This document shows positions 25,305 to 36,198 of a stretch of DNA of 64,000 nt, piece by piece. The notes beneath the pieces were generated by a model. The model was not told the origin of the DNA. It did no database searches and worked only from the letters and a program-made list of their open reading frames with translations. How positions within the stretch are numbered: position 1 is the stretch's first letter; the number at the start of each line of letters is the position of its first letter. The stretch is from the NCBI GenBank assembly GCA_013397435.1, contig VZRG01000357.1, forward strand, positions 325,793-389,792, given 5' to 3'. The DNA is from Erythrocercus mccallii. Taxonomy: Eukaryota > Chordata > Aves > Passeriformes > Dicruridae. A program made the translations under genes and the position numbers.

Positions 25305-26330
25305 ATCAGTGCTTTTAAATAAAGAAAACATTTAAAATTCCTTTGGATGCAAATATTATGAAGAGTACATGGAGGATGGGAAGGAAATAAAAGCAGAGGA
25401 AGGTGTCATGTCTTGTGAGGAAGGCCATGGAAAAGGCTGGTACTAAGACTCAGAACACAAAGCAGATGTTCTGGTCGTGGTTTTTGCTACAAGACTGTTT
25501 CTCTTCTCATAGGGATCCCTAGCATAATGCTGCAATATCTGCTGCAGTGATCCTACAAACACAAGTGGCAGCCAGCCATGCCCTCCAGAATGTAAACTTT
25601 GAGAAATTTTGGCACGTCTCTTCTCCAGAACTCAGCACCAGCATACAGCTGTGACGTGTGTAACACCACAGCATTGTATCAGCAATACCTGGCAATGCCT
25701 TTTGAAAAAAATCTCTTGCATAAGAGGGCAAATTCAGATGTACACAACTTAAAAAACAGTAATAACAAAGGTAATAGCTATAGAGTCACTCCTGATGAAC
25801 TGGCCATTTCTATCAGAACTGTTTTACCTGCAGGCAATGTTTTTCCTTCAATTCCTGTTTAAAGATTAAAGAACTTTTTCTTCATTATTTTCTCACATTA
25901 TACAAAGTATTCTAATCACTGTTGGATGATGAATGCAATGTTAACAATATATAATTTACAAAATTTATGCCCATATTGACACCAAAATAAAACCTGAGAT
26001 TGCAATACAGTACTGTGGTTTTATTATACTGTAAGTACAGTTTCAAACATAACAGGATTTATTCATAGCATATTTACTCCACTGAAGTGAGCATAAATAT
26101 GTAAATATCTAAGGCTTAAACTGGGAATTGCCTACTGGTGCTTTCAAGTCATGCAGCACTTTCTGCACTCTAAATACAGGCTGACAGCAGGAACGGCAGA
26201 ACTGTACTTTCAAGGAAAGTATTACAGAAGGATCAACCTTGCACATCATTACCTTACCCCTGACTTCTAATACAGAATGACAGTGGACACACAGTTGTAG
26301 CTTTCACACTACTTTAATGGAACAACTACA

Positions 26331-26353
26331 GAGAGAGAGAGAGAGAGAGAGAG
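26331..26353 (+). repeat. (GA)n microsatellite
   Basis: Eleven GA dinucleotides occur without interruption. Confidence 0.95.
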
Positions 26354-27010
26354 CACACATTGCTGATTGGGGCAGCTCCTGCTGGAGTGTGATTTCAAGG
26401 AAGAAAAATCCCTTTTTATATGATACCATTCAAATGTACTAGGCAAAATAATTTCATGTTGACATACATGTAAGTGAAGGGGTGTTGAATTTGTTCCCAG
26501 GTTGTCAGGGAATAAGAGGACAGTAGAAGTGCCTGTGAGCAACACTTAGACAAAATCTTTTTCAGAGTGAAATAAACATGAAGTGTGTGTTGGGAAAGTT
26601 ATTCTGCTGAAGCCAGTGGATGCAGCTTCATTGGCTTCTCTGGAGTATGAGACAGCAGAGACCTGTTTCAAAGACTTGCAGGCATGAGAGGTTACACCAA
26701 TGTGAAGGAAGTCCATGTGGGGTATATTAAAGTGAAGGGACCCTGTTGACAGCTTTCTCAGAGGCAGAAAGCTCAATCAGTTTTCAAAGTTGCAAATAAA
26801 TAAGTAAAAGGACATAACAGATTTTTTCATGGGGCAATTATTGCAGGGTAATTGGAGCAACAGAGAACAATCCTGGCTTTGCAGCTGGAATTTCAGATCT
26901 AAGTAAATACCTGAGTGATTGTCTTTAGCCATGTAAATATTTTAATTCACACCTTTCCACTCACTTATTGCCTCTGTGACAGATAGTTTTTAAGAATGGG
27001 AATCAATAGC

Positions 27011-27020
27011 CCATAAAAGG
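27011..27020 (+). promoter_or_regulatory. Perfect CArG box (SRF-type) CCATAAAAGG
   Basis: The sequence fits CC(A/T)6GG exactly. It lies in a non-repetitive AT-rich stretch with AATCAATAG just before it and CCATATTG just after. Function is inferred from the motif alone. Confidence 0.35.
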
Positions 27021-27227
27021 TGCCATATTGTCAATAATGGAAATGAAATCCCCTGGTTCCTGAACAAACAGGCTCAAAGCAGCACTACAAACTTCTGCTC
27101 ACCGCTGAGGCAACTTGCCTCTTGTGTAACCTGGAGGGTATCTCTCATTATAATTGCTACTCAGTCCTGGCTTGAATTGCTCCAAGCTCTTCTAATACAA
27201 TCTGATCCCTTCAGACTCTGCTTTACT

Positions 27228-27305
27228 GCCCTTGTTCAAGCATGAAGAATTCAAGCTGGAACAGGTGCAGAGCAGGATGATTAACAATCTGGGGAACAGG
27301 GGGTC
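27228..27305 (+). mobile_element. Possible ancient CR1-like fragment
   Basis: AAGCTGGAACAGGTGCAGAG and CAGGATGATTAACAATCTGG resemble the CR1 segment coding for the end of ORF2 (LE-RVQ-RRM-RGLG). The similarity is short and diverged. The adjoining 74-codon ORF is probably chance. Confidence 0.3.
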
Positions 27306-30300
27306 TTTCACAAGCAGAGCTGCCAACGCTATCAATTTATGTGGTAGACAACTGCTTTGGGCAGTAACCTACTGGATTTCCAGTATGTGGCAGCTTAGGT
27401 TCTTGGATGCCTGGAAATTCAGGAGAATTTCACAGAGCATACACAAAGCAACTTGAGGTGGAACGAACAGTGAGTCTGATATGTCCCTGGTCCCAGAGGG
27501 GGCACACAGTCAATTGGTGGTTGTCACTTATGGACCAGCAAGGACACAGTGGTCCAAGGAGGGCTCTGTTCATGTATTGTGGTACAGGCTGACTGACGTC
27601 TGAGCTTACATGGGGATAGGAATGAAAGGCGCTGGGAAGGAAGAAATGTCACTGCTCTATCACAAAGATAGCATCAGTATGGAAGAAAAAACAAGTACGG
27701 ACTGGCCAGGTATACAGTCATACTGTAAACTGGAAGATGCCAGGTAATGATGAGTGTACGGATGTTGCACAACAGCCTTCCTCTAGGGTGGGGGAGGCAA
27801 CAGCCCAGCTACTCCTAAAAGGAGTTTGAGCCTTTACAAAATGATTCTATTTAAAAAGTGTCTGTAACATTAGGGATTAAATCAGCTAAATCCAAAGATC
27901 CTGTCCTGTTCTCAACCATGCAGTGGCTCTTATGTGTGCCTTTCTCATAAAAAACATATGCTCCTCTCTCCTTTCTCTGGAATTTCCTCTGTGTTTTTCT
28001 CTACTGAGCATTAGCAGTAGTATTATTTTGTGTTTTCCAGTGTGTTCATCTTATTCTAAGTGCCAGTTCTTTGCATTAGCCTCAATTTCTTTATGTTTTC
28101 TGCTTACACATCTTTACATCACATATGTAAAGGACTAAAGAATTAGGTATCACTTAGCTTAGCTGAAAACACAGTCATTAAAACAATTGTCTTTTAATTG
28201 TTTTTCCCTCATTTTTCTCTACTGTTCAATCACAATTGTTTCTAAACTTCACAACATAATCACAATTACAACTCTCTGAAATTGTCAATGAATGAATATT
28301 TTTTATGGTCATGGGATCATAAAGTGACTGGAAAGATCTCCTGGAAATCAGAGGCTGAATTTTTACTTCATCTGAGAGCTGGTATATTGTGAATAAAAAT
28401 GACATAAATTCTACTAATTTCACACAGTGAAGGCCACTGGTAACGTTCCTCCTTACTACAACCTCCTTTACAAAAATCCATCTGAATCTTTAATACTAGG
28501 TCATGAAGAAAAACAACCTAAAATTAAAAAAAATAAGGTCTTTTCAATTAAAGATTTAAAAGCAGAAGGCACCTTATGTACCTTTTTCTTATCTTTCAGA
28601 TAAAGACCTCTTGGGTAAGCTTGGTAAATCCTTATCTGCTAGATAAAGGGCCACTATGATGGGCTTATCGCTTAATTAAATCCTAGTACTATGTACAATG
28701 AAGTCAATAATTTGTTATACAAGATAGCACTTCAACCTGTGCATTGGATAACGCATCTCTATTGGTTCCCTGTACCTCAGTCCACTGTAATGGGTCATGT
28801 TCCATAACCTGCTCCTGGGCTGCCAGGAATTCATCACAAAAAGGGTATCCAGCTTAATGTGGACAGGCTGTGATAAATAAATCTGTTGGATCAACTAGAT
28901 AAATTAAAGTCCCCAAATCAAACTGATTTGATACATAAGCCCTAATTCTATCATTCTTCCTTGTAAGGAATTTAGCCGAATGTAAAAAATTTGTGGATTT
29001 TGGACCAAATAAAATACTGGTTCTGCCAATGATTGTACTGGAAAAATGGTATAGCCCAAGTTTATGTTAGAAGGTGTCGCAAAACCTGTGGATCAAATGT
29101 AGCTACTGAAAAAAAACACATGATAAGGTCTAAATCCTTACTATCCTTGTGTTCCTTAAGGCTCACATCACTCATTGCATTTGAATCCACACATATCAAG
29201 ATGAAAAGAGAAACTGATCAATAAAAGCTATAGCAACTATCACCACATATCATACTGGCAAGGTCTTCCTTGAATGTAAACCCAGTTCAAATTATTCGGT
29301 TTTCTACACAAATATATTTGCATAAAGCAGTCTAATACTTGCAATGCTTCATTTCACTAATTGGCTTATTAGTAATGTGCTAGAGTGATCTGTTCCTGAG
29401 TGTTTGGCAACAACCCTTTTGTACATACGGAAAACACATAAAATCAGGTGCATTGTATCTCTGAGTCTTTGAAGGACCCATTTTAGCCTAAACCCATTAC
29501 CCCTTAGGCCCAGCAAACACAGAAATGGATTGGTTCTGTAATAATGCTCTGAAGCTCTCCAAGCCAGGAGTCTTTCCCTAGTAAATGTGGAAAATGTTGG
29601 ACTCGAGATCTGCTACCAGCACTAATCTTGCACAGTACTATAAAAATAAAGACTCTGTGTCTGGGATTTATTTCCCTTCACTTTGACCAAGAGAGGTCTC
29701 CCACAGCTAAGAACCACCATTCAGCCCATCTAATGTAATTGGGTGAAGGAGGTTACACGAGCTTAGCTCTGACCTTTACACAACCAGAGGTAGAGAACAT
29801 TTATCCTTCCCTTAGAAAGAAGCCCTGAGGAGCATCTGAGCACGGAGCTGTACCAGTGCTACAAGGCAAGATATCTGTCCATGAAGGATGGGACATTAAA
29901 ATTCTCAGGTGCTCAGTAAGACAAAAGGTCCAGATGAGGACTTGGTTCATGCTGAAGATGCTGAGAACTTTGGACTGTGTTATCTTTACCAATTTATGCC
30001 AACGATGTGCTCAGACCTGCACTCTCGACGTTAAGCAGAGACAACTCGTAGCCACTGGGATAAACCATAAACTGACTCTAGATTATGCCACTCCAAATCA
30101 CCTCCCATTAAGATTATTCTGTGAATTTAGCAACTCCACACATTTACAGGGTTTATTGCTATCACATTTTCCTTTCATAAAGCTGAGGGTGCAAAAACTG
30201 CTTCCAGGAACCACTGGTATTGACACCAGGCTAAATATGCTCTAAGTTGCTCAAGCTGTGTGCAGGAGTTCCTGGATTTCACAGCTGGCTACTTCTAGCA

Positions 30301-33300
30301 AATTGTACTCCTTTCTGTGCATAGTCCCAGAGGATTTACCCATAAATGCATAGACCTAGTTCTTGCATGTCTGGCAAACTCTTCTTGTATGCTTGCCAAG
30401 TTTTAAAGGGCAAGGAATCAACAGCTGATAATTTATGCCAGGAACCTACAATGATCCAAACTCACCCCTCGTGTAACTCTGGTAAAGACAGCAGAGTTCC
30501 AGGGGAGAAGTTGTTGGCTTAGCAAAGCAAATTTTCACTGACATTTGAGGAATACACAGTATCAATTAAAGCAGAGCTAATTATTGCTACTATTATTTGC
30601 ATTGCAGTAGCTCCCAAAGGCTTTTAACGGGATTATAGCCTTCTGGCACAAGGAGTTCTTAGGAACATGAGCTCGAATCCTGAAGTTTGTACACATTTGG
30701 TACCTGTGCACAATGTTCAGTGGGGCTCCACAGAGCACCGTGCTTTGCTCACAGGTATGGGTCACAGGAATCTGAGCCACAGGAGTTTCTTGTGATGCCC
30801 TGAGGTTTGCCTAGAGCCATCACATGTCCTTCTGCTCTTTTACAGCCTGGCTTGTGTCCAGAGAAAGAAAGCTCTTCCCAAAGCTTAGCATTTGGGCAAG
30901 ACCAACAATGCTGTATATTGGCTCCTTGTCAGGAAGTCCTGGGAAACATTCCTAACCTTTATTTATTCTGATGTGTTTATCATGAGGTACCACTCCCTTT
31001 ACCTAAGAATGGGGGATCTTAGACATTATCTGTTACACTGAGTCATTCTTAAAAGACTGCCTTACATTTGTCAACTTCATCCTCATTCATGTGCTGTCCC
31101 TGACACCAGCTGGGGTCCTGGTGAAATGAAGCAAAGCTTAGTAAGATTTCCAGCATCAAGACTGAAAAAACCTAGAAATAAACCACTGTAAAACATTTAA
31201 CACTTGGATTTCCTTGGTGTTTCTTGATTTCTTCTCACTAGATTACTAGAATATATTGCAAACACTGGGGTCCAGAGCACTACCCAGGCTTCTGAATGCT
31301 GTTCTCTATTCAGAACCCAAGGTACAGCCCAAACCTCCCTGCAGCCAGTTGGTAAAACTGGTAAAAATTTATATATTTTACACTACAACAAGGTACATGT
31401 TCTGTTGAGACTTGGTGGTTGACCAGCTTTCTAGGGACTCCCCACATGGCACATCAATAACACACTTGGCACATTGCTTGTTGAGGCCATTTCTCAGCTC
31501 ACAAGTCCTCCTGTTCTCCACCTTTGCAGCTGCTTAATGGGTCCCAGGGTCACATTGTTCTGGAGAAATTACAGTTGAAATAAGATGCATCAAGTGGATT
31601 GCAGACTACAAGGTAGATAAGTTGCAACAAGGGGATGAATACATAACAAGAATGCAGGAGGAAACAGAAAGAAAAATTACAGTGAAACCAAAATTGGATA
31701 CACATGAACAGTGTCCACAGCTCTGAAACTACAGTTAGTCATGGGGCTGTAACACACTCAGAAATGTTTCTGTTCAAAGTTTATCACCAGTGTTTTTCAT
31801 ATACTTTGTTTTAGTCCTCATGCTATTCTCTTTCCTTAAGTAAGACATTTATTAGTTTGTAAATCTGCAATTTCCTAATCTGCCTCTGACCTTCCAGGGG
31901 ATTGGCTCAAAGGGAAAGCACCTTTCCCCTGTGTCTCTCTTTCAAGAGGTACTGCTGCCTCCTAGGATTGCTGTCACTACTAACAGGTCATAGATCGGGC
32001 CCAGTGACACCTACAAGAGAGCAAATTTCCTTTTGCACCCCTCATTTGTACACTTTAAATTCAGAATTTCCTGTCAGGTGTGACGGAACATTTGCTGCAT
32101 CACAGGATGTTGCTGAAATAACCTCAGAAGTGTTTAGTGTCTGGTTTGGAGGACTTCACCCAAAGACAGGTTTAACGTTGGATGGAAGATGGTGCCTCGG
32201 TGTGAGGTGTCACTGAGAGGTTCAGCAAGAGGAGGTTATGAGCCAAACCCATGACTGGATCACCCATCTAGGCCAGCCTACCATGCTGTGAAAACTCAGT
32301 CTGGTTTTGCCAGACTAGAAAGCAAGCTCACAAAGAGGTAACTATATTTAAAAAGTAACTCAAAAGCATATTTTATCTATGGAATTAGGAGCCATTTGCT
32401 GTTAATAACAATGTTCTAAACACCCTCATATTAATTCCAAGTGTTTCATGGAATTAAACTTGGAAGGTTGCTGTACTGGATTTCTGATTGATTTTTAACT
32501 GTTGTAGAGTGCAAAAATAAATAATGATTTAAATATTAAAAAAAAAATAATTAAAAATTATGTCTGGTCCAGAAATAAGTTACAAATTATTTTGAAAAGA
32601 AAATGTTAACATCTAAACCCACTGTAAATGAAACTGATGACTATTACTGTGGAAATAGGTTTATGTAGAGAAGTTAGGACACAACAATTTTTACTGAAAG
32701 GTTTTAAAGAAGAAATCTGAGGCAGGAAATGAAAAGCAACCTGCTCCAGTAATGCAAAGAGTGCAGAACCAGGATTACTGGATCTTGAGTTCTCTCTCTC
32801 TCATTTACTTAACCCCCTCGCAAGACAATCTTTTGCATTCCTGACTGCAATAGGATTTGCTTGGTAAAGATACATAGGCAAATATATTTATGCAGAACTT
32901 CCAAAACTTCCAAAATTTTATAAACTGATGATGATTAGTTCACACAAAGTAATTTTAATTCATGAGTTCTAAAAGCTATATGTTAACTTACTGAAAAGAC
33001 ATGAGCACATTTGCATTTTATAGCACAGGGTAGGTAGTACAGAGAAAAAGGTTTTGGTTTTTTCTATATACAGAATCCAGAGCAAGTACAGTTCCTGAAA
33101 TTTGAAAATTCATAGAAAGTTCTGAGTGAAGTTGATTAGAGTCAGCATACTTGTCTCTGTCATTATCATTTAGGTCTCTTCTATACCTGCTGAAGTTCGG
33201 ACCCCTGAGAATGGCCACTTTTTTGTACCAGAGCTGTGCAAAGCAGCTAAAGTGTTTGTATATTAGCAAAATAGTAGTTAAGTGTCCTGTTATTCCTCTT

Positions 33301-34699
33301 TAACATTGGACTGGTCTGTTGAGAAAATGGTAAATTGGTTTGTTTGGACTGTCAGTCAAAAAAAATTGCTATTAAAATGAGCAAAAATATAGAGCAAAAA
33401 TATCCATAAACGCACTCTTCTACATATCTGAATTCCACAAAGCTGCCCATTTTTAACAATGTTTATGTTTAACAATTTCCCAGCACCAAACAAAAGGGAT
33501 ACAGAGAATTTTGACAAGAGAGCTGTGAATTGTAACAGGCTGCAGCTGAGCCTGGCTGAGTCTTGCCCCACACAGCCTTTAAAGGGTCCAGAAAACTCCT
33601 TCCCTTGCCAGGAAATCCTTTTGCAAACCAGCTTCAGGAAAGAAAGATCAATACCAAGAAGCAATTGGTGAGCTCCTGGCCCCCCACTGAAATCGTTGTG
33701 GGTTTTTACCACTGGTTGTTGTAGTATTCACTTATCACTCCTACATCAGGCAATCAGAGCTGGACTGATGGCCACACATTAAATTATCAGCAAGCATCAC
33801 CCACCGGCAGCCTGTTTCCCAAATTACAGACAGAATTCGGCTGAGTTTGTAGGAATGCATAAAGAATAAACCTCTAGGTGTATGGTTGTGAAGAAAACCT
33901 GAAAAATGAGATCAAATGCAATGTAGAGACAAATCTGCAGGGAGCACAGAACAAAGTGACATGAGAACTTCCCTATTCTCATAGCGAAGGTTTAATCAGA
34001 TAACGCTGATAATTTAAATACTAACATTGTTAATTATTTCCACGAGGACTTGTCCACCTGGGAAAGTTTTGCCGTTTACTTGAACTAGTCTTGTTATAGT
34101 AGGCTCCATTAATCTGTTTTAGATCAGATTTGGTTTCCCTACAAAGAGTATAACCTAGAAGTTTGTTTTATATCATGGCATAATTTTATATTGCATTTAA
34201 CCCGGCCTGTGCAGAAGCCTGGATTCCCCTGCTAAAACTTGGAGAAGTCAGGAAGGAAACTCCAAAGGAAAACTTTTTGGTAATTACTTGACTGTGGGAT
34301 CAGTGATCCAAACTGATATACTCAGCAGCCACACTGTGTCCTTTGAAAAGGAGAGGGAAGCAGGTAGCCAAGCAGCCAGGAGGAAAATGCTTGAAGTGCC
34401 AGCAGGAAAGGATTCACAGCTTGCAGTGAATGAAACTGAGCATGCTGTAACATTGACCCTGTAAACCTCGGGTGAGGTTTGAGTGTGGAAGCACGAACCA
34501 CATGGTCTGAACTTCTTTAGGTCAATTTATACCTGGGTTAACTTCTCTCCATGCTAAGCCTTGAAAGATGGAGGACCATAGACTTAACACACCCTGACCC
34601 ATCCCCTTCACGGTGTATTTAATTAATGAGGTTTTTTTGTCACCCAACAGGCAGCTGAACTCGGTGGTTCAAGCTGAACCTGTGACTCCTGAAGCCTCA

Positions 34700-35178
34700 A
34701 TACAGCCCCATGAGTCCAGTTCTGGGACCCTCCATCAGGAAGGACATTGAGGTGCTGGAGAGGGTCCACAGAAAGGCAACGGAGCTGGTGAAGGTCTGAA
34801 GAACAAGTGTGATGAGGAGCATCTGAGGGAGCTGCAGATGTTCAGCCTGGAAAAAAGGAGTCTCAGGGGAGACCTTATCACTGCTTACAACCCCCTGAAA
34901 GGAAGCTGTAGCCAGCGCGGAGTTGGGCTCATCTCTAAAGCAATCTGCGATACGACAAGAGGAAATAGTCTTAAACTGCACCAGGGGAAGTTTAGGTCTG
35001 ACAAAAGGCGCGATTAGAGATTGAAATGGGCTTCCCAGGGTGGTGGAGAAATCAACGTTTAAAGGAAGACCGGACGTGGCACTCAGTGCCGTGGTATAAT
35101 TGATATGCTGGTGTTCCCTCATGGGTTGGACTCGATGATCTCAGAGGTCTTTCCCAACCTAACCGATTCCATGATTCA
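34700..35178 (+). mobile_element. CR1 LINE 3' end, abutting the CpG island
   Basis: The sequence follows the CR1 3' region closely: CATTGAGGTGCTGGAGAGGG, CTCAGGGGAGACCTTATCAC, GGTTGGACTCGATGATCTCA and a terminal CCATGATTCA. Only the last ~480 bp are present, a normal 5'-truncated insertion. The coding region is not represented and there are many substitutions. Its 3' end points towards the RBM33 promoter, ending about 45 bp before the first CpG-island motif. Confidence 0.92.
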
Positions 35179-35222
35179 GTGTGATTTCAGCGGTGCTACG
35201 AGGAGTCACCCACGTCCGTAAG

Positions 35223-35230
35223 TGACGTCC
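35223..35230 (+). promoter_or_regulatory. CRE-like motif TGACGTCC
   Basis: This differs by one base from the palindromic CREB/ATF site TGACGTCA. It lies at the left edge of the CpG island, 45 bp after the end of a CR1 fragment. It is a single short motif, so chance cannot be excluded. Confidence 0.3.
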
Positions 35231-35354
35231 ACAGACCCTCGTCAGGGAGTCCCTCCCTCTCATTCCCGCTGTTTCTCCAGGCGAGGGAAACCTGCACCGG
35301 CACCAGCTCGACCGCCCCTCTCACAGCCGGGACGGCGAACACCGCTCGTGCCGA

Positions 35355-35371
35355 GCCCCGCCCCGCCCCGG
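35355..35371 (+). promoter_or_regulatory. Overlapping GC boxes (Sp/KLF-type)
   Basis: CCCCGCCCCGCCCCGG contains overlapping CCGCCCC cores, the classic Sp1/KLF binding sequence. It lies about 425 bp upstream of the RBM33 ATG and just left of the assembly gap. Binding is inferred from sequence only. Confidence 0.6.
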
Positions 35372-35382
35372 CCGCCATTCTG
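35371..35382 (-). promoter_or_regulatory. YY1-like site, upstream copy
   Basis: GCCGCCATTCTG reads on the minus strand as CAGAATGGCGGC, matching the YY1 core ATGGCGGC. It is the first of two YY1-like motifs in the island with the same orientation, one on each side of the N gap. Confidence 0.55.
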
Positions 35383-35423
35383 CCCTCACCGCGCCCCCGC
35401 GCACGCGCCCCACCCGCCCCGCC

Positions 35424-35528
35424 NNNNNNNNNNNNNNNNNNNNNNNNNNNNNNNNNNNNNNNNNNNNNNNNNNNNNNNNNNNNNNNNNNNNNNNNNNNNN
35501 NNNNNNNNNNNNNNNNNNNNNNNNNNNN
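35424..35528. other. Assembly gap (run of N) in the CpG island
   Basis: All 105 bases are N. Both flanks are extremely CG-rich (CACCCGCCCCGCC on the left, CCGCCCGCCCGCCCC on the right), a typical cause of drop-out in bird assemblies. The true length is unknown. Promoter elements, and possibly the transcription start, may be missing. Any reading frame crossing the gap is artificial. Confidence 0.98.
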
Positions 35529-35610
35529 CCGCCCGCCCGCCCCCTCCGCGGAGGAGGGACCGAGGTCCGCCGCCGTCCCAGGATGCAGCGCGGCGGCGAC
35601 AGCGGTGGCG

Positions 35611-35622
35611 GCCGCCATGTTG
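35611..35622 (-). promoter_or_regulatory. YY1-like site, downstream copy near the likely start of transcription
   Basis: GCCGCCATGTTG reads on the minus strand as CAACATGGCGGC, a very good YY1 match (AANATGGCGGC). YY1 sites of this kind are common at or just downstream of TATA-less transcription starts. It overlaps the ATG of a three-codon upstream ORF. Confidence 0.6.
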
Positions 35623-35628
35623 TGTTAG
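35617..35628 (+). other. Minimal upstream ORF (Met-Leu-Cys-stop)
   Basis: ATG TTG TGT TAG lies in the context GCCGCCATGT, a full Kozak upstream match with T instead of G at +4. It lies inside the longer upstream ORF in a different frame and overlaps the downstream YY1-like site. If included in the mRNA it should capture scanning ribosomes and make RBM33 translation depend on reinitiation or leaky scanning. The ATG may instead be only part of the YY1 motif if transcription starts at or after it. Confidence 0.45.
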
Positions 35629-35795
35629 TTTGTTGTTCTCCGGCGGCGGGAGCGGGGCCTGCCGGGCGTTGAATCCGAGCTCGTCCCGGCCCGTTGCCCG
35701 TGTCCTTCGCCGCGGAACCGGCACCCGCCGCTCCGGCGGGCGGCACCGCGGCGCTGCCGCGACCCGCCGCCGCCGCCTGGGCCGGGCGAAGAGCC

Positions 35796-35823
35796 ATGGC
35801 TGCCGCGCTGGGAGGAGGCGCAG
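35796..35823 (+). CDS. RBM33: RBM33 coding exon 1 (initiator exon)
   Basis: The exon encodes MAAALGGGA plus the first base of an Asp codon. The start was chosen for three reasons. The ATG has G at -3 and G at +4, a strong context. An in-frame TGA at 35670-35672 closes the frame upstream, with no other ATG in between. The MAAALG start matches the known RBM33 N-terminus. The donor is GCAG|GTTGGT, and the phase-1 end joins exon 2 to give an Asp-Asp-Asp run. The Gly/Ala linker before the first acidic block is shorter than the human one as I recall it, by about five residues. The exon sits inside the CpG island. Confidence 0.93.
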
Positions 35824-35880
35824 GTTGGTGCTCGGGGGCCGCGCCCGGGGGAGCGGGGCCGGCTCGGGGGGCGCGGCCGG

Positions 35881-35914
35881 CGGGGTTCGGGGAGCCGCGG
35901 GGTTCGGGGAGCCG
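35881..35914 (+). repeat. Perfect 17-bp tandem duplication forming a G-quadruplex motif in intron 1
   Basis: The 17-base unit CGGGGTTCGGGGAGCCG occurs twice back to back without mismatch, followed by a partial third unit (CGGG). The duplication creates four GGGG runs at 35882-35885, 35889-35892, 35899-35902 and 35906-35909, with loops of 3, 6 and 3 nt. That meets the canonical G4 rule on the sense strand and in the pre-mRNA. It starts 58 nt after the exon 1 donor. Confidence 0.85.
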
Positions 35915-36198
35915 CGGGCTCCTGCGGGGCTCCGGGGCGGAGGCGCCACCGCTGCTGCGGGCCTGGCTGGGAGCGGCGCGTCCCGCGTGGTGGGGCCTGG
36001 GGGAGCGCGGATCGCGGGGAGCAGGAGCTGCACTGGCACCGCAGATTCCCAGGAGCGCCGCTCCGGGTCCGGGAGTCGGCGTCGTGCGGCGATGGGAGGT
36101 GCTGTGGCCGCTCGGCCGGGGCAAGGCCCGAAGGGACAGCGGCCTCGTCGCGGCTGCGGGGTCTTCGGGGGACGTGGGTGTGTTTTATTGAAAGATAT

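Larger units (their letters stand above)
21731..34699. other. Intergenic, no gene recognised
   Basis: Thirteen kilobases of mostly AT-rich sequence with two microsatellites and one doubtful ancient CR1 fragment. It is unusually poor in recognisable repeats. Candidate regulatory blocks are about 26,860-27,060, with a perfect CArG box at 27011-27020, and about 33,980-34,240, with clustered ATTA cores. No coding exon was recognised on either strand. Confidence 0.65.
35583..35672 (+). other. Upstream ORF of 29 codons in the RBM33 leader
   Basis: ATG at 35583 has A at -3 and C at +4, a moderate initiation context. It runs 29 codons (MQRGGDSGGGRHVV...) to TGA at 35670-35672. It is in the same frame as the RBM33 start at 35796, and its stop closes that frame upstream. 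It matters only if transcription starts upstream of 35583, which is unknown. The peptide resembles GC-rich translation and may have no function of its own. Confidence 0.4.
35200..36180. promoter_or_regulatory. RBM33: CpG island promoter of RBM33
   Basis: GC content and CpG density rise sharply at about 35.2 kb and fall at about 36.18 kb, with AT-rich or CR1 sequence on both sides. The island contains GC boxes, YY1-like motifs and exon 1, and has no TATA box at a sensible distance, as expected of a broad housekeeping promoter. The exact transcription start cannot be seen. It is probably between the N gap and about 35,640, because the leader just before the ATG is continuous GC-rich sequence. 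A 105-bp run of N interrupts the island. The island could fire in both directions, but I see no supporting exon on the minus strand. Confidence 0.9.

Noticed and set aside
1..34699. Exons of CNPY1 or EN2, the genes expected upstream of RBM33
   Set aside because: I looked for their typical protein motifs in the available frames and found none; they probably lie outside the window.
35321..36124. Long minus-strand ORFs (267, 217 and 197 codons) in the same island
   Set aside because: These are GC-driven antisense frames, again partly through the gap, without domains or splice-supported partners.
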